This document shows positions 29,981 to 40,102 of a DNA stretch of 42,287 bases, piece by piece; position 1 is the first letter of the stretch, and the number at the start of each line of letters is the position of its first letter. This DNA is from Calditrichota bacterium (lineage in GTDB: Bacteria; Calditrichota; Calditrichia; JAJRVZ01). Both the position numbers and the translations under genes were made by a program. The notes under the pieces were generated by a model, which was not told the origin of the DNA, did not search any database, and saw only the letters and a program-made list of their open reading frames with translations. The DNA lies in contig JAJRVZ010000047.1 in the NCBI GenBank assembly GCA_024277055.1, positions 1 to 42,287 of the forward strand, given 5' to 3'.

Positions 29981-31585
29981 TCAGGCTTTAATACTCCTCG
30001 CGGCTACCTGCCCGGTAATGATACAGCTGCCGAGAAAAGTACCTTCAAGCGACCGCTTGCCGTGAATACCTCCACCGCCGAATCCGGCAGCCTCACCTAC
30101 GGCAAACAAACCGGATATCGCTTCACCTTTTGCATCTAAAACACGACACTCCAAATCGGTCTGAATGCCTCCGAGGCTTTTGCGTGTCAAAATGAACTGC
30201 CGAACGGCGATTAACGGCCGTGCCCCGGGATCATCGATAGCCTGAAACCGGCACAAACGCATACGGTCTCCCCGATACTGCCGGAAAAGGGACAGTTTTT
30301 TCAACTGGTCATCGCTGAAATCCGGTGAATCCTTTTTTGTTTCTTCATCATAGGCTGCAATATCCCTTTTGAATCGATCGGCATCAAAACTGTACCCCAG
30401 ATTGGACATATTTATTTTAGCCGCCAGTTCATCCGGAGAATCAGCAATGATAAAATCATCCGACTCGTTAATCAGTCGCCTGACCAGTTGTTTGTTTCCG
30501 AACAACACTCCTTTTATCAATCCAAACTTGCTTTTATTTCGAAAAGCAGTCATATAGTCACTACCGGAGACAGCCAGTTCACGGGCGGCAATTTTCATAT
30601 TCATGATATGCCAGGAGAACTGCCCCGGTAATTCACAGATTGTCCGCACCAGAAAACGTGTGTCCGTATAACCAATCAGGGGAGGCGGTCCAATGCGTGA
30701 ACCACTGGCGCTGAACCACAAAGCCGACCTTGGCGGCACCAGACTCAGTCCATGATTTGCCCTGTCGGGACGGGGATGCTTTATCCCTGCTGCATAATGC
30801 CATTGCAGATCGAGATGGGTAAGATTACCCCCAATTTTACGCACAGCTTCATGAAGCATTCCATCGGCAAACCGGTGAGAACCGTTTAGCAAATGCTCCG
30901 GTACCGTTGAAAAATCTTTGTGCCAGTGTTCTTTAACCTTGCTTAAATCACCGCCGCAAATCCCGCCGACGGCAATAACGATTACATCTGCTTTCGCTTC
31001 AAAGGGCCGACCGTTTCCTTCAAGCACACCCCGGCAACCGTACGCCCGCTTGTTTGAAAACAGAATTTCTTCAACCCGGTGTTCAAAGCGTATTTCCAGA
31101 TTGTTACGATTTGGATGCCGCCTCAGGAAATTCAGAACCGATTCAACCAGTCCGTATCCCGTCCCCCAGACAATGTGCCAACGCGGAAGACTGTTTCCGG
31201 GAATATCCATCCCTCTTTCCGGCCAGTTGACGACGGGAAGAAAGCTAACCTTCTTCGGCGAAAGCCAGTCCCAGATTAATTCTTTTGAATTATGCACATA
31301 GAATTCCGCCCATTTCCGCGGCCATTCATCGCCATTTTCAAATTCAGCATAACTCAGCCAGTCCTTCAGGGCCGTCTCCGGGGAATCCATAATTTTCGAC
31401 TTGCGCTGATGTGGAGTATCGACCATCATGATACCCCCAAATGATTCCCGCGCCAACCCGCCGATACGTTCCGGGGAATCACGGTCAAGCAGCAGAACCC
31501 TTTTATCGGATTCCAGTAATTCGATTGCGGTTACCAGCCCGGCAAGACCCGCACCGATTATGATTACATCAAAATCATATTTCAT
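29981..31585 (-). CDS. FAD-dependent dehydrogenase (FAD-binding 2 / ketosteroid-dehydrogenase-like)
   Basis: DVIIIGAGLAGLVTAIELLESDKRVLLLDRD; C-terminal SGLFAVGEAAGFGGGGIHGKRSLEGTFLGSCIITGQ. Confidence 0.88.
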   Translation of the reverse strand: MKYDFDVIIIGAGLAGLVTAIELLESDKRVLLLDRDSPERIGGLARESFGGIMMVDTPHQRKSKIMDSPETALKDWLSYAEFENGDEWPRKWAEFYVHNSKELIWDWLSPKKVSFLPVVNWPERGMDIPGNSLPRWHIVWGTGYGLVESVLNFLRRHPNRNNLEIRFEHRVEEILFSNKRAYGCRGVLEGNGRPFEAKADVIVIAVGGICGGDLSKVKEHWHKDFSTVPEHLLNGSHRFADGMLHEAVRKIGGNLTHLDLQWHYAAGIKHPRPDRANHGLSLVPPRSALWFSASGSRIGPPPLIGYTDTRFLVRTICELPGQFSWHIMNMKIAARELAVSGSDYMTAFRNKSKFGLIKGVLFGNKQLVRRLINESDDFIIADSPDELAAKINMSNLGYSFDADRFKRDIAAYDEETKKDSPDFSDDQLKKLSLFRQYRGDRMRLCRFQAIDDPGARPLIAVRQFILTRKSLGGIQTDLECRVLDAKGEAISGLFAVGEAAGFGGGGIHGKRSLEGTFLGSCIITGQVAARSIKA

Positions 31586-31700
31586 ATTAATTTCCCGGAG
31601 AATATTCGGAAAAATATGAAATTATAAATTTAAATCAAACTTCGGAAAAGACTAAAATCTGGACCATCAACAATCATAAAAATCAAAGAGGAGTATTTTT

Positions 31701-32180
31701 TCAATAGGTTTCCTGCTCATCGAGCATGACTACCAGCTCAACACCGGCCTGCTCAAAAAGCTGACGGGTATCCTGTGCGGCATGATAACGCTTTTTCGCC
31801 ACGACTTTTCTTATTCCGACACTGATTATCAGCATTGCACATACCCTGCAGGGTTCCATGGTACAATACAGCGTTGTTTCTTCAAGGGAAATACCCCATC
31901 TTGCCGCCTGGCAGATTGCATTCTGTTCTGCATGAATGGTGCGCATGCAATGTTGTCGCTCGGTACCGTCATCATCAATAACTTTTTTGAAAAGATGGCC
32001 GGCCTCGTCACAATGAGGAAATCCCGGAGGGGAGCCGACATAACCGGTGCAGAGAATCCGCTTGTCTTTAACGATTACACAACCGCTGCGGCCCCGATCA
32101 CAGGTGGCACGCAGAGAAACTTCGTCCACAAGTTTGATAAAATATTCGTCCCAGGTCGGACGACGGGGTGTTTCGGACAT
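31701..32180 (-). CDS. Deoxycytidylate (dCMP) deaminase family protein
   Basis: HAEQNAICQAARWG and TMEPCRVCAMLII zinc motifs. Confidence 0.93.
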   Translation of the reverse strand: MSETPRRPTWDEYFIKLVDEVSLRATCDRGRSGCVIVKDKRILCTGYVGSPPGFPHCDEAGHLFKKVIDDDGTERQHCMRTIHAEQNAICQAARWGISLEETTLYCTMEPCRVCAMLIISVGIRKVVAKKRYHAAQDTRQLFEQAGVELVVMLDEQETY

Positions 32181-32189
32181 AATACCTTC

Positions 32190-33659
32190 CTAATTTGAAC
32201 GTAACCGGTTTAGTTTCGCCAGGGCGTTCTTCTTAAGTTGTTCTTTAAATTCCCGGTTCAAATTAGTGTCATTCGGAATTTTTTGCAAGGAAAGATTATA
32301 ATACATAATGGCCAGATCGCTATATCCGGCAACCATGTAGGCCTCTCCCAGGCTATCGTAGGTATTGGCGGAATTCGGAAAGGCCAGAACGTTTATCTTA
32401 AAAATCTCAATTGCTTCATCAAATTTATTCATGTTCAGCAACAGATAGCCGACCCGGTTAAAATCCGCCTCGGCAAATGTATATTCCGCAGAGTCGGCCA
32501 CTTTTAATTGTTCATATTTTTTAAGGCCGGCTTTCGTACTTTTGGTGATCATTTCTGCGGCAACTTCTTCTGCCGCGCTTCTACTGGGTATTTGGTAGGG
32601 CTGATCATACAAAATGGCCATGATCTTATCACCGATCTCTGTAATTCCTCTACCGGAACTATTGCGCAACAGAATTATTACCGTTTCATCCTTGGGAATA
32701 CGCACGATCCTGGATGTAAAACCCTTCAGACCGCCGTTGTGGGTAATCACCTTTAAGGTATCGGAATAGGCGCCGACTACCGCCTTAACGACGGACCATC
32801 CGTAGCCGTATCCGAAATTATTCATGCTGAACATTTTATCACGGGATTCCGATGAAAGCAGTTTATCGGTCTGCAATGCCCTGTCCCACTTGAACAAATC
32901 TTCAACGGTAGAATACAAGCCGGCCGCCGCATACATGCTCGATAGATCCATATAATCCGCTTCCTGAAAACCCAACAGGGTCCGGTTATAGCCGATCGCC
33001 TGATTCGGACGGCGGTTACCCGGTAAATCATAACCCGTATTGCTCATTTGCAGGGGCTCAAGAATTTTTTCCTTTAATACCTGACCGTAACTTTTTCCGG
33101 TAATCTTTTCGATGATCATTCCAAGCAGGATGAAATTTGAATTGTTGTAATTGAAGGTTTTACCCGGTTCAGCCAGAACAGGCAGATCAATGATCAAATC
33201 AACCAGCTGTTGCGGGGTATAGCTTTCGGCCGTGCGGTTCTTGTAAAATCCGGGTATATTGGTGTAGTCCTGCAAACCCGAGGTATTGTTCATTAAATGA
33301 TGAAGCGTGATGTGTTCCCCTTTTTCTGCGGGAAATTCAGGAAGATACTCGCACAGGGAAGCATGGATATCAAGCCTGCCCTCCTCGGCCAGTTTTAAAA
33401 TCAAAGCAGAAGTAAAGGCCTTGGTCATGGAAGCTATTCTGAAACGTGTCGATGTTTCGTTTCTTATACCTTGCTTTCTGTCCGCCAAACCTATCCCCCG
33501 TGCATAGATTATCTTGCCATGCTCGGCAACCAGCACGGAGCCTTCGAATCTTCCCAGTTTATGATATTTGTTCAGTAAAAAATCAATGTGGTCTGCATGA
33601 AGATTGGCCAAAACGGGAAAAGCCCCTATGACCAGCAACAAAAGGATTTTTTTTAGCAT
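32190..33659 (-). CDS. Serine hydrolase (beta-lactamase class C-like) with C-terminal TPR-like repeats
   Basis: SMTKAFTSALILKLAEEGRLDI (SxxK), YNNSN; C-terminal FPNSANTYDSLGEAYMVAGYSDLAIMYYNLSLQ. Confidence 0.9.
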   Translation of the reverse strand: MLKKILLLLVIGAFPVLANLHADHIDFLLNKYHKLGRFEGSVLVAEHGKIIYARGIGLADRKQGIRNETSTRFRIASMTKAFTSALILKLAEEGRLDIHASLCEYLPEFPAEKGEHITLHHLMNNTSGLQDYTNIPGFYKNRTAESYTPQQLVDLIIDLPVLAEPGKTFNYNNSNFILLGMIIEKITGKSYGQVLKEKILEPLQMSNTGYDLPGNRRPNQAIGYNRTLLGFQEADYMDLSSMYAAAGLYSTVEDLFKWDRALQTDKLLSSESRDKMFSMNNFGYGYGWSVVKAVVGAYSDTLKVITHNGGLKGFTSRIVRIPKDETVIILLRNSSGRGITEIGDKIMAILYDQPYQIPSRSAAEEVAAEMITKSTKAGLKKYEQLKVADSAEYTFAEADFNRVGYLLLNMNKFDEAIEIFKINVLAFPNSANTYDSLGEAYMVAGYSDLAIMYYNLSLQKIPNDTNLNREFKEQLKKNALAKLNRLRSN

Positions 33660-33729
33660 GTTATCTCCGAAAAATTCCTGCGGATATTTTCCCTACGTTT
33701 AAAAAAATAAAAGGTTACCGCATTTTGAT

Positions 33730-34173
33730 TTATTCCGATGCAGTTTTAAGTGCGTGATAAGCCTGCAGATATCGATCCAGACGTTGCAAAGAGTCATCGC
33801 TAATTTTGTCGATACGACTCAGCTCCATATTATCCAGCAAATCCGCCAGCTTCACCCGCACCGCGAGGGGATTACGCTTGACTCTTTCAATATAGGAATT
33901 CCAGTGCTCCCCTTCTCTCCTGCTGAGGGCAACCACTGCATCGATTACCCTTTCGGAGAATCCGGCCTTGCGGATATCCTGTTCGGTCATTGAAGAATCT
34001 TCGATCACATCATGTAATACCGCCACAAGTCTCTCTTCATCAGTATTAACCCGGCTCATGACCCGCAGGACATGCAAAATATACGGTTTGCCGTAACGGT
34101 CCTTTTGACCGAAATGAACTTTAACGGCTATTTTGAGTGCCGTATCCAAATCAAACATAGTCTTCGATTTCAA
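33730..34173 (-). CDS. Small HD-domain phosphohydrolase (SpoT/MESH1-like)
   Basis: Single HD domain: AVKVHFGQKDRYGKPYILHVLRVM..AVLHDVIEDSSMT..VKLADLLDNMELSRI; no synthetase or TGS/ACT domains. Confidence 0.75.
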   Translation of the reverse strand: MKSKTMFDLDTALKIAVKVHFGQKDRYGKPYILHVLRVMSRVNTDEERLVAVLHDVIEDSSMTEQDIRKAGFSERVIDAVVALSRREGEHWNSYIERVKRNPLAVRVKLADLLDNMELSRIDKISDDSLQRLDRYLQAYHALKTASE

Positions 34174-34262
34174 TTTCCAAAATAAAACTCATAAATGCCT
34201 GATACGATTTATTCCGAAACAGTAAGTTGCGCCAATTCTCAATTATTATAAAAAACAGTTGG

Positions 34263-35099
34263 TTATTGCATGCTGAAACGGTTTCCGACCTGGAGTAATT
34301 GAACCCGTTCTCTGAATATATCAAACATTCGCCGAATCATTTTGAATCCCGTACAGTGCAGCGGAACCAGGTATTCGGGATTCAATTCTTCCAGCGCATG
34401 CGCTACACGATCGATTTTTTGTTGATCTGCCTGGTAGAGATGCATGCCGCCGATGACTGCAAATATCGTCTTATTGCCGGTTATGCGCATCGCATGTTTC
34501 AGGGTGTTGATCGTTCCGGCGTGTCCGCACCCCATTAAGACGATCAATCCCTTTTTCGTATTTAAAATAAGGGCCATATCATCGTGTAATTCGTCGGTGA
34601 TATAACTTTCACGTACCCTTTGCTGGTAAGATTCATCAATCTGCTCAAACTCGGCTTTTCTCGGGATTTCTCCGCTGATCCATACATCGGGCAGCAATTC
34701 CTGTTTATGGGCCGTAAAATTGAATTCCGCACCCATATTCTCGATATTTGGTGGTTCCCATGGCACGCCGATGTCCAGCCTGCCCTCCGGGTAAACACGG
34801 TACTTCTTATTGATCAGAACCGGATGGCAATAAACGGAAATTTTTCCGTGGCGATGCAACAAGGCGGGTAACCCTCCGCAATGATCGTAATGACCATGAC
34901 TCAGGAACAGGCAGCGGGTGTTTTGCAACTCAACCCCGCATTCGGATGCATTGCCCACAAGGGCATCCGTTTGACCGCAATCGAACAGGATATTACCGTT
35001 TTCGGTTTCAACAAACAACGACAGCCCCTGTTCCGCTACCAGCCGGGGATTATTTACGCGATTTTCACAGAGAATTGTAATGCGAACCGAGGTTAACAT
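34263..35099 (-). CDS. MBL-fold metallo-hydrolase
   Basis: GNILFDCGQTDALVGNA, FLSHGHYDHCGGLPALL, VLMGCGHAGTINTL. Confidence 0.88.
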   Translation of the reverse strand: MLTSVRITILCENRVNNPRLVAEQGLSLFVETENGNILFDCGQTDALVGNASECGVELQNTRCLFLSHGHYDHCGGLPALLHRHGKISVYCHPVLINKKYRVYPEGRLDIGVPWEPPNIENMGAEFNFTAHKQELLPDVWISGEIPRKAEFEQIDESYQQRVRESYITDELHDDMALILNTKKGLIVLMGCGHAGTINTLKHAMRITGNKTIFAVIGGMHLYQADQQKIDRVAHALEELNPEYLVPLHCTGFKMIRRMFDIFRERVQLLQVGNRFSMQ

Positions 35100-35203
35100 G
35101 GCATACTCCTTATATTTGTACGACCATGTTCCTTCCGATGGAATTAGATCCTTTTCTCGATTTAACCTGTATTCGAAGAAATAGTTGCTTTAAAATGATA
35201 AAA

Positions 35204-36298
35204 TCAGTCGAGTTCCGTATTCAGACGAAACAGTAATATTCTGTTATTTCCGCTGTCACAGATATACACGGTGGGGTCGACACCGCCGAGGGTTACGGCA
35301 ATACCGGAAGGATTATTCAGCGGTTTTAAATCAGAATCATTTCCGAACAGTTCCTCACCGCCGAAGGATTGCAGCAGTTTCCCGGCCGGATTGTATCGAT
35401 AGACATTGTAGGGATGCCCGGTATCGCTTCTTTGATCCAGTACGAAGATGAAACCGCTGTTATCAACTTCGATATCTATCGGATGCAAAAAACCACCGAC
35501 GGTATACAGATCATTATTAATATAAGCGGTATTCGGTCCGAGGGTCAATTCCTGCCCCGACCCGAAAGCTGCGACTCCCTGTACTTTAAAATTATTTTCC
35601 CCCACGTGACCAAAAAGAAAATCCAGCCGGCCGTAGCGTTGGCTTTGTACCGTAGTCGGTTGCTTCACGACAAAAAGTCCCTGACCTTCCCGAAAAAGAG
35701 GAAGCGGCCCGCGTCTTATCAGCTGGTTTTCCACGGCATTTTTTTCAAAAAACTCGAAATCTATGATATCGCCGTAAGTCGAATCGTCCGCATCCACTGC
35801 GGCGGCATAGGCTCGGTGCCTGCCTTCGTAAAAGTAGGCGGTAATTCCCCTGTAAACCAGGCTGCTGTTCTGGCTGTATTCGTGCACAACCTCCACCGGC
35901 GCCTGCCCGATCCGGTGATTATGACTGACGAGATCAATCTTATAAACCTTGTTGGTGCCGTTGACGATCAGCAGGTTCAGCAGGTTGTCCTGTGTGATGG
36001 CCAGCGGGTTTTCAACGGGTTGTGAAACACCCTGTACGGCCCCAAGAATATCGAGCATGATGATGCGGTTATTTCCGGTATCACACACATAAATCAGGTT
36101 ATCCAGACCAAGTATGATATCCGACGGCTGATTCATAACAACACCGAATTCCGCATCCCACACCGGAAGCAATTGCACATAAACTTCTTTCCCGACATTG
36201 CCAAGCCCGGTATTCGGTACCGTCGGAAGGCCGATTTTTACATTTTTACAACCGGTGATGATCAGTACGATCAAAACGATCTTCATCCAATAGCGCAT
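35204..36298 (-). CDS. NHL-repeat lipoprotein
   Basis: Lipobox IVLIVLIITGCKN; repeats QPSDIILGLDNLIYVCDTGNNRIIML, NPSGIAVTLGGVDPTVYICDSGNNRILLF. Confidence 0.8.
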   Translation of the reverse strand: MRYWMKIVLIVLIITGCKNVKIGLPTVPNTGLGNVGKEVYVQLLPVWDAEFGVVMNQPSDIILGLDNLIYVCDTGNNRIIMLDILGAVQGVSQPVENPLAITQDNLLNLLIVNGTNKVYKIDLVSHNHRIGQAPVEVVHEYSQNSSLVYRGITAYFYEGRHRAYAAAVDADDSTYGDIIDFEFFEKNAVENQLIRRGPLPLFREGQGLFVVKQPTTVQSQRYGRLDFLFGHVGENNFKVQGVAAFGSGQELTLGPNTAYINNDLYTVGGFLHPIDIEVDNSGFIFVLDQRSDTGHPYNVYRYNPAGKLLQSFGGEELFGNDSDLKPLNNPSGIAVTLGGVDPTVYICDSGNNRILLFRLNTELD

Positions 36299-36299
36299 T

Positions 36300-37289
36300 T
36301 CAGAATTCCAGTAAAAAATTGAATCGGTTCACCGTTCCCAGGCGACCAAAATTGGTGAATGCATAATCCACCCGAACCGTTGCAATGTTCAGTGATTGTC
36401 TTAATCCGAATCCGGCTGAAAAATCCTCTTCGACCTGTGCCGTTTTAAAACCGGCGCGCAATGCCAGAAAACCGTTCCACATATACTCTACACCGAAATT
36501 AATGTTTTCCGAATTGTCATTGGGATGATTGAGTTGTATCGCCGCGGTCAGGCGGTTGTTTTCATCGAATTCAAAATCGTTGGCAATACCGAATCGAAAC
36601 ATCGTGGGCGGTGCGAACGATTGAAAACTGTTTACCGTGTGCGTCCGGTTGTTCAAATCCTTCTGCCGGAAAGAGCCGGTCGGTGTAATGTCCGTTCCGA
36701 AATTGGACAGACTGACAGCAAAGCGGGTATTGGCGAACCCGGTACGGTAGTAAGTACCCAGATCGAACAGCAAAGAGGACATTGAAACTTCGGCAATATC
36801 CTCCCGAGAAGACTTCAGAGTCACTCCGAAGCTGAACTGATCCGTCATTCGTCGTGCATAGGAAACACCGAATAACGCATCGGAAAAGGTGAAATACTGG
36901 CCGGTTCCTAACGGCTGAAAAACAGTGGTTTCTTCCATATCGGCCATGTGCAGATAAGTAAGAGAAAAGCCAATGGTGTTCAGGGCGTCCAGGTGATACA
37001 CAATTCCCGCATTTTCGATTTTTACATCCACCACCCATTGGGTATGGTCGAAATAGACCTGGTTTTCGGTGAATTGCGCCAGTCCGGCAGGATTCCAGTA
37101 CAAGGCGCTGGCATCGTTTGCAACGGCGATGAAGGCCTGCCCGAAAGCTTCGGCCCGGGCACCGACGCCGATTTTCAGAAACTGTGCACTTGAAGTGCCG
37201 ACACGCTGCGCGCCCAAAGTGGGCAACAGCTGCGCCTGCAGCAAAAAAGGCAACAGAAAAAAAGCCAGTATGTAGGATGTGCGTTTCAT
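36300..37289 (-). CDS. PorV/PorQ-family outer membrane protein
   Basis: MKRTSYILAFFLLPFLLQAQ signal; SSAQFLKIGVGARAEAFGQAFIAVANDASALYWNPAGLAQF. Start moved from the ORF-track 37379 to 37289, which removes the overlap with the TonB receptor. Confidence 0.88.
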   Translation of the reverse strand: MKRTSYILAFFLLPFLLQAQLLPTLGAQRVGTSSAQFLKIGVGARAEAFGQAFIAVANDASALYWNPAGLAQFTENQVYFDHTQWVVDVKIENAGIVYHLDALNTIGFSLTYLHMADMEETTVFQPLGTGQYFTFSDALFGVSYARRMTDQFSFGVTLKSSREDIAEVSMSSLLFDLGTYYRTGFANTRFAVSLSNFGTDITPTGSFRQKDLNNRTHTVNSFQSFAPPTMFRFGIANDFEFDENNRLTAAIQLNHPNDNSENINFGVEYMWNGFLALRAGFKTAQVEEDFSAGFGLRQSLNIATVRVDYAFTNFGRLGTVNRFNFLLEF

Positions 37290-37291
37290 CA

Positions 37292-40102
37292 TCAAAACTC
37301 TACCGATAAGCCGGCTCTGATATTCCGGGGATTCTTGTAACGTGCCGGGTTGTAGGGAAACGGACTGCTGATCGGCCATGAAACATCCGGAAAAAGCGGG
37401 TCATTCCAGCTGGAAGGTACGGGATCGCCGTATTCATAGGCGCGTCCGGTTACCGGATTTACAATATTTGTGTTTTTAAAATTAAACAGGTTCAGTATTT
37501 CAAAATACAGTGTTAATCTTGTATTCAAAAAAACATTATAATATTTTTCAAATTTCAGGTCGGCCCAGCTCCAGATTCCGGCAATTTTGCTGAACTGATC
37601 CCCTTCGTCACGGGAAGTTGAATATAACGGTTGTCCGGTCAGCGGATCATTCTGATCGAAAACCGCCGGGGTGTAACGCTTGCCGGCCATGGCCAGCCAG
37701 TAAAAATTTATATTCCAGCCGGTGGGCATATCAATGCCGAAAAGCTGCCATTTGTCATTTTCCGGATTAAAATAATTCAGGCTCAGATTAGCCTGCCAGG
37801 GACGATCCCACACCGCGAAGGTTTCGCGGATCGGTTCTTCTTCAATCACCCCGAGATAGATCAGGTCCTGAACATTCGGAGACGAATTTTTGGTTGTGAT
37901 AATTGAATAGGAGCCGCCGACGCCGGCACTGAAATTTCGCCCGATTCGAGTGCGGTAATCCACCTCTATTCCCCGTGAGCGCGCATAATCCAGATTCAGA
38001 TAAAATACGGCCGAACCGATACGCGGAATGCCGCGGATCGTCGTGGTTTGGATATAGTCGAATATATCTTTGTAATACGCGGTTATACTGAGCACATCAT
38101 TTTCGGTAAATTTATTTCGGATACCCAGTTCGTAAGCCACCGTTGTTTCCGGATTCAAATTGGGATTGCCGAATTTCTGAAACGAGCCGCTGGCGCTGGT
38201 CGGGCCAAGTTTTGCGTAAACGAACTGCGGCTTCGGCCATTTCGAAAAGTGGCCGTAGTTGAAGAACAACATCATATTGTTGGAGACAGGATGGCTGACT
38301 CCGATCCGCGGACTGATTCGCATTTTATAATGGCGGTCAAACAGGGTAAAAGTCTCGTTGCGGTATTGCCGGCGCATGGCAGGCGTGAGAATGAACAGCG
38401 AAGTATCTTTTATCGCATCGTCCACATATTTCCCGGGAAACCAGTAGTCGAGCCGAACGCCTGCATTCAGAATCATGCCGCTGAAGGTAATATCGTCCTG
38501 CACGTAGGCGCCTCCGATCGCCGGAAAAACACGGTAGATATCCTGGCTGCTGCCCCAGCCGTTATTAAGATAGGGGGCAACGATATCGATCAGTTGCATT
38601 TCCTGCACACGCGATTCGAAACCTATTTTAATCTGGTGGTCTTCCAGTGCATGACTGGTAAAGGTACCTTTCAAGGTCCATTCGTCAACAAAATGATCAT
38701 GCCAGAAACTTGCTTTCCCGCCGTCATAGAATCCGTCCCCGGGTACGACACGAACCCGATTGCTGTCCGGATACCAGTACTGTACCGGCAGGCGGGTGAC
38801 ATCCTGGGCCCGCGAGTAGCTCGTCCAGTGCCCATTGTCGCTGCGCAGGTTGGTAAAATAGCGGCTTAACTTCAGATCGAAAAAATTTGCCTTGTCCAGG
38901 GTATGCGTCCAGCTGAAGGACAGCTGATCGTTGTTGTGGGTAATGGTGTTAAAATTATCCAGAATCTGCGAATACTGATACGGAAAGCCGGGATTCGGGG
39001 GTTCGTAACTCTGCCGCGTTTGCAGTGATTGTGTATTTTGATTTATTGAAACCGACTTGTTATAGGTAAGAACGAATTTATTTATAGGGTTCAGTTTCCA
39101 GGTGAGTTTGAACAAACCGGACCAATTATTGTTCTGCCGCGGCGCAAAACGGGTTCCGTAAAAAATGGAAGAATTCAGTTGTTTCGCTGCGGTACGGGTA
39201 TAATCATCCGATATAAACATGTACAAATTGGTAAAAATGTAAAACTCACCCGGAAGGTCAAGCCCAAGAAAAGGAAACAGTTTGGCGCTTATCGGTTCCG
39301 GACCGCCGAATGTCATTTCAACAATATCCGAATTGAAACTGAAGGATTGATCACGAAACATACCCAGGTGATCCGATTTATAGGAAAAGGAACCGGAATA
39401 GGTGTCACCACCCGATTTGGTTCGTACATTGATCACACCGGAAGTCGCCTGTCCGTATTCTGCGCGGTAACCGCCGGTCATTACTTCGACTTCTTCGATG
39501 GCATTTTTACTGAGATTCAATCCAAAACCGGTACCGGCCAGGGGGTCCTGTACGGAAATATCATCCAGCAGGTAGGCCGTCTCGTGTGTGCGGCTGCCGC
39601 GAATATGAATCTCGTTATCCGTTTCAACCACACCGGTTTGCTGGGCGATCAGTCCCTGAACGTTTTCAATGGCCTTCCCTGCTATCTCCGCCCCGCTGAT
39701 TGTCTTTGAGCTGGCTGTTTCCTTTATATCAAAAAGCGGTTTTTCACCAATAACCACAATTTCCTGTCCCAGGGCCAGAATGGTCGGTTGCAAAGAAATA
39801 TTCACTACCGAGTTCTTTCCGGCTTCAACCTTTACGCCGGTGCGTTTGGTCACTTTATACCCGACAAACTGGATTTCCAGCGAATATTCCCCCGATTTTA
39901 CATTTTCAATAAGATAAAACCCCTCCAGATCGGTAGAAGCGCCGAGATAGGTACCCTCTACTGAAATATTGACCCCGATCAGCGGTTCACCGGTTTCGGC
40001 GTCGCTGATTACGCCGGATATTTTACCGGGTTGGTTTTGTGCGAAAAGATAAACGGACAGAATCATGAACAGGTATAATCGTGAAAATTTCATAGGCATC
40101 AC
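37292..40102 (-). CDS. TonB-dependent receptor with N-terminal CarboxypepD_reg-like domain
   Basis: GKISGVISDAETGEPLIGVNISVEGTYLGASTDLEGFYLI; plug VQGLIAQQTGVVETDNEIHIRGSRTHETAYLLDDISVQDPL; long beta-barrel. Confidence 0.94.
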   Translation of the reverse strand: MMPMKFSRLYLFMILSVYLFAQNQPGKISGVISDAETGEPLIGVNISVEGTYLGASTDLEGFYLIENVKSGEYSLEIQFVGYKVTKRTGVKVEAGKNSVVNISLQPTILALGQEIVVIGEKPLFDIKETASSKTISGAEIAGKAIENVQGLIAQQTGVVETDNEIHIRGSRTHETAYLLDDISVQDPLAGTGFGLNLSKNAIEEVEVMTGGYRAEYGQATSGVINVRTKSGGDTYSGSFSYKSDHLGMFRDQSFSFNSDIVEMTFGGPEPISAKLFPFLGLDLPGEFYIFTNLYMFISDDYTRTAAKQLNSSIFYGTRFAPRQNNNWSGLFKLTWKLNPINKFVLTYNKSVSINQNTQSLQTRQSYEPPNPGFPYQYSQILDNFNTITHNNDQLSFSWTHTLDKANFFDLKLSRYFTNLRSDNGHWTSYSRAQDVTRLPVQYWYPDSNRVRVVPGDGFYDGGKASFWHDHFVDEWTLKGTFTSHALEDHQIKIGFESRVQEMQLIDIVAPYLNNGWGSSQDIYRVFPAIGGAYVQDDITFSGMILNAGVRLDYWFPGKYVDDAIKDTSLFILTPAMRRQYRNETFTLFDRHYKMRISPRIGVSHPVSNNMMLFFNYGHFSKWPKPQFVYAKLGPTSASGSFQKFGNPNLNPETTVAYELGIRNKFTENDVLSITAYYKDIFDYIQTTTIRGIPRIGSAVFYLNLDYARSRGIEVDYRTRIGRNFSAGVGGSYSIITTKNSSPNVQDLIYLGVIEEEPIRETFAVWDRPWQANLSLNYFNPENDKWQLFGIDMPTGWNINFYWLAMAGKRYTPAVFDQNDPLTGQPLYSTSRDEGDQFSKIAGIWSWADLKFEKYYNVFLNTRLTLYFEILNLFNFKNTNIVNPVTGRAYEYGDPVPSSWNDPLFPDVSWPISSPFPYNPARYKNPRNIRAGLSVEF

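Noticed and set aside
35369-36025. 218 aa plus-strand ORF
   Set aside because: Antisense to the NHL lipoprotein; no domain signal.
38048-38869. 273 aa plus-strand ORF
   Set aside because: Antisense to the TonB-dependent receptor; no recognisable domain.
39179-39709. 176 aa plus-strand ORF
   Set aside because: Antisense to the TonB receptor plug/barrel; shadow ORF.
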